A stretch of DNA of 7,242 nt. It comes from JBFKOL01 sp041628815 (GTDB lineage: Bacteria; Bacteroidota; Bacteroidia; Chitinophagales; Saprospiraceae). The position numbers and the translations under genes were made by a program. Below, one piece after another: positions 6,311 through 7,242 of the stretch. Under the pieces are notes generated by a model, which was not told where the DNA came from, searched no databases, and saw only the letters and a program-made list of their open reading frames with translations. Positions within the stretch are counted from its first letter, which is position 1; every line of letters starts with the position of its first letter. The stretch lies in contig JBFKOL010000222.1 of NCBI GenBank assembly GCA_041628815.1, positions 1-7,242 on the forward strand, in the 5' to 3' direction.

Positions 6311-7242
6311 GAGCTATTAAATACTGCGTTGTACTTTTTGTTTGCGCCATGCTGGGATGGGCTAATTTTTCCAGTCCACCCAACGGCAGAACAGGTGCAC
6401 CGGGGGAAACGACCTGTGCACAAGTGGGTTGCCACTCGTCTCCCAGTAACGATATCACCGGTGACATTGGCATCACAGGTCTCCCGGAGACCTTGACACC
6501 TAATGAAACTTATAACCTCCTAATATCACTAACTCCTCTATCGGGCGCACCGGTATTCGGTGGTTTTGAAATGACGGTTCTGAATGACCAGGAAGAGTTT
6601 ACAGGTGCCTTTACCGAGACCGATGACAACACTACCTTGAGTAGCACCACGGGGCGTACCTATGTCAAACACAGTACCGCTAAAAGGTTCGATGGTTCAA
6701 ATCCCCTCACCTACACCGTGGATTGGACCTCGCCATCCGAATTGACGACTACTGCCATCACATTTTACATCGCATCCAATTTTGCCAATGGAAATGGTAC
6801 GAATTCTGGTGATCATATCACAACGGCCAATTTAACCATTGACATTCCAGAGTTTACGGATGAAGATGGCGACGGGTTCGACTCCTCAGTCGATTGTGAC
6901 GACAGCGATGCATCTATCAACCCGGATGCAACCGAAATCCCTAACAACAATGTCGATGAGAACTGTGATGGCGAAATCCTGATTATTGACGAAGACAACG
7001 ACGGTTTCAACTCCGACGAAGACTGTGACGACACAGATCCTTTCATCAACCCGGATGCAACCGAAATCCCTAACAACAATGTCGATGAGAACTGTGATGG
7101 CGAAATCCTGATTATCGACGAAGACAACGACGGTTTCAACTCCGACGAAGACTGCGACGACACAGATCCTCTCATCAACCCCGGTGCCACAGAAATACCC
7201 AATAACGAGGTCGACGAAGACTGCGATGGCACCGCACAGGTC
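6307..7242 (+). CDS. Exported choice-of-anchor V-like protein with MopE-like repeats, 3' end cut by window
   Basis: An uninterrupted frame of 312 codons runs off the window without a stop, so the C-terminus is unknown. Residues 1-19 are a signal peptide (MRAIKYCVVLFVCAMLGWA, cut likely after GWA). Residues 20-180 resemble the choice-of-anchor V domain: the start SSPPNGRTGAPGE, a Cys37-X4-Cys42-His43 motif, a Gly-Gly-Phe strand near 85-87, VKHS at 120-123, and TFYIASNFANGNG followed by SGDHI in the C-terminal part. From residue 185 come three MopE-like metal-binding-type repeats of 43 residues, each with DxDxDGF, DCDDxD, INPxATEIP and VDE(N/D)CDG, and a pair of cysteines 23 positions apart. 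Further repeats or an anchor/sorting domain probably lie beyond the window. It follows the propeller gene after 22 bp, carries the same repeat type, and is probably co-transcribed with it. The function is unrecognised; an extracellular metal-binding or structural role is inferred. Confidence 0.85.
   Translation, partial: MRAIKYCVVLFVCAMLGWANFSSPPNGRTGAPGETTCAQVGCHSSPSNDITGDIGITGLPETLTPNETYNLLISLTPLSGAPVFGGFEMTVLNDQEEFTGAFTETDDNTTLSSTTGRTYVKHSTAKRFDGSNPLTYTVDWTSPSELTTTAITFYIASNFANGNGTNSGDHITTANLTIDIPEFTDEDGDGFDSSVDCDDSDASINPDATEIPNNNVDENCDGEILIIDEDNDGFNSDEDCDDTDPFINPDATEIPNNNVDENCDGEILIIDEDNDGFNSDEDCDDTDPLINPGATEIPNNEVDEDCDGTAQV
6859..7230 (+). repeat. 129-bp tandem repeat, three copies, coding for MopE-like units
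   Basis: Units begin at 6859, 6988 and 7117, with the third complete up to its CDG codons at 7230. Copies 1 and 2 share an identical 71-bp block (6916-6986 and 7045-7115). Copies 2 and 3 share an identical 38-bp block (6988-7025 and 7117-7154) flanked by single-base changes. Sameness at silent positions points to recent unit duplication or gene conversion, so copy number may vary between strains. The array may continue past the window. Confidence 0.9.

Noticed and set aside
6249..6320. Frameshift or nonsense truncation splitting one long surface-protein gene
   Set aside because: The first frame meets a second stop at 6318-6320 and the next gene begins with its own convincing signal peptide, so these are two genes. 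Loss of a sorting domain from the first cannot be excluded, but no remnant is visible.
6813..7232. 139-codon Ser-rich repetitive ORF on the minus strand
   Set aside because: It is the antisense shadow of the MopE-like repeat array; its repetitive Ser/Leu composition is explained by the complement of Asp-rich codons.
6859..7242. Regular repeats as a possible CRISPR array
   Set aside because: The units are 129 bp, directly adjacent and in one open reading frame with conserved protein motifs; there are no short repeats separated by unique spacers.
1..7242. Defence, toxin-antitoxin, phage or transposon genes
   Set aside because: No transposase, integrase, nuclease, toxin or terminal inverted repeats were recognised in any frame; all main ORFs are explained by metabolism or exported proteins.

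Overview
The window looks like chromosomal DNA of a Bacteroidota bacterium, most likely of the Saprospiria type. This is inferred from protein style: the HMG-CoA lyase has the sequence character I associate with Bacteroidota. The secreted proteins combine Asp-rich MopE-like repeats, a choice-of-anchor V-like domain and a dockerin-like module ending in GDVNGNA, a mix common in Saprospiraceae. No sequence search was possible. All genes are on the + strand.

Positions 2-4292 hold a compact catabolic operon. A TetR-type repressor (5' end outside the window) is followed after 29 bp by an acyl-CoA dehydrogenase of the isovaleryl-CoA/long-chain type. A methylcrotonyl-CoA-type carboxyltransferase beta subunit overlaps it by one base, and an HMG-CoA lyase follows 3 bp later. 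Together they correspond to steps of leucine breakdown: isovaleryl-CoA to methylcrotonyl-CoA, carboxylation to methylglutaconyl-CoA, and cleavage of HMG-CoA to acetyl-CoA and acetoacetate. The biotin-carrying alpha subunit and the methylglutaconyl-CoA hydratase are not in the window.

Positions 4293-4445 are non-coding, with no convincing promoter or terminator.

Positions 4446-7242 hold two adjacent genes for exported, multi-domain proteins. The first has a signal peptide, seven repeats that read as a seven-bladed beta-propeller, two Asp/Cys-rich MopE-like repeats, a carboxypeptidase-regulatory-like beta domain and a C-terminal dockerin-like calcium-binding module. The second has a signal peptide, a choice-of-anchor V-like domain with a CX4CH motif, and at least three MopE-like repeats before it runs off the window. 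The MopE-like repeats have the same 43-residue period in both proteins. In the second gene they form a 129-bp DNA tandem repeat that is nearly identical between copies. A nine-codon ORF bridges the two genes through ATGA overlaps at each end. I see no functional link between these surface proteins and the catabolic operon. No mobile element, tRNA, rRNA or CRISPR array was seen.
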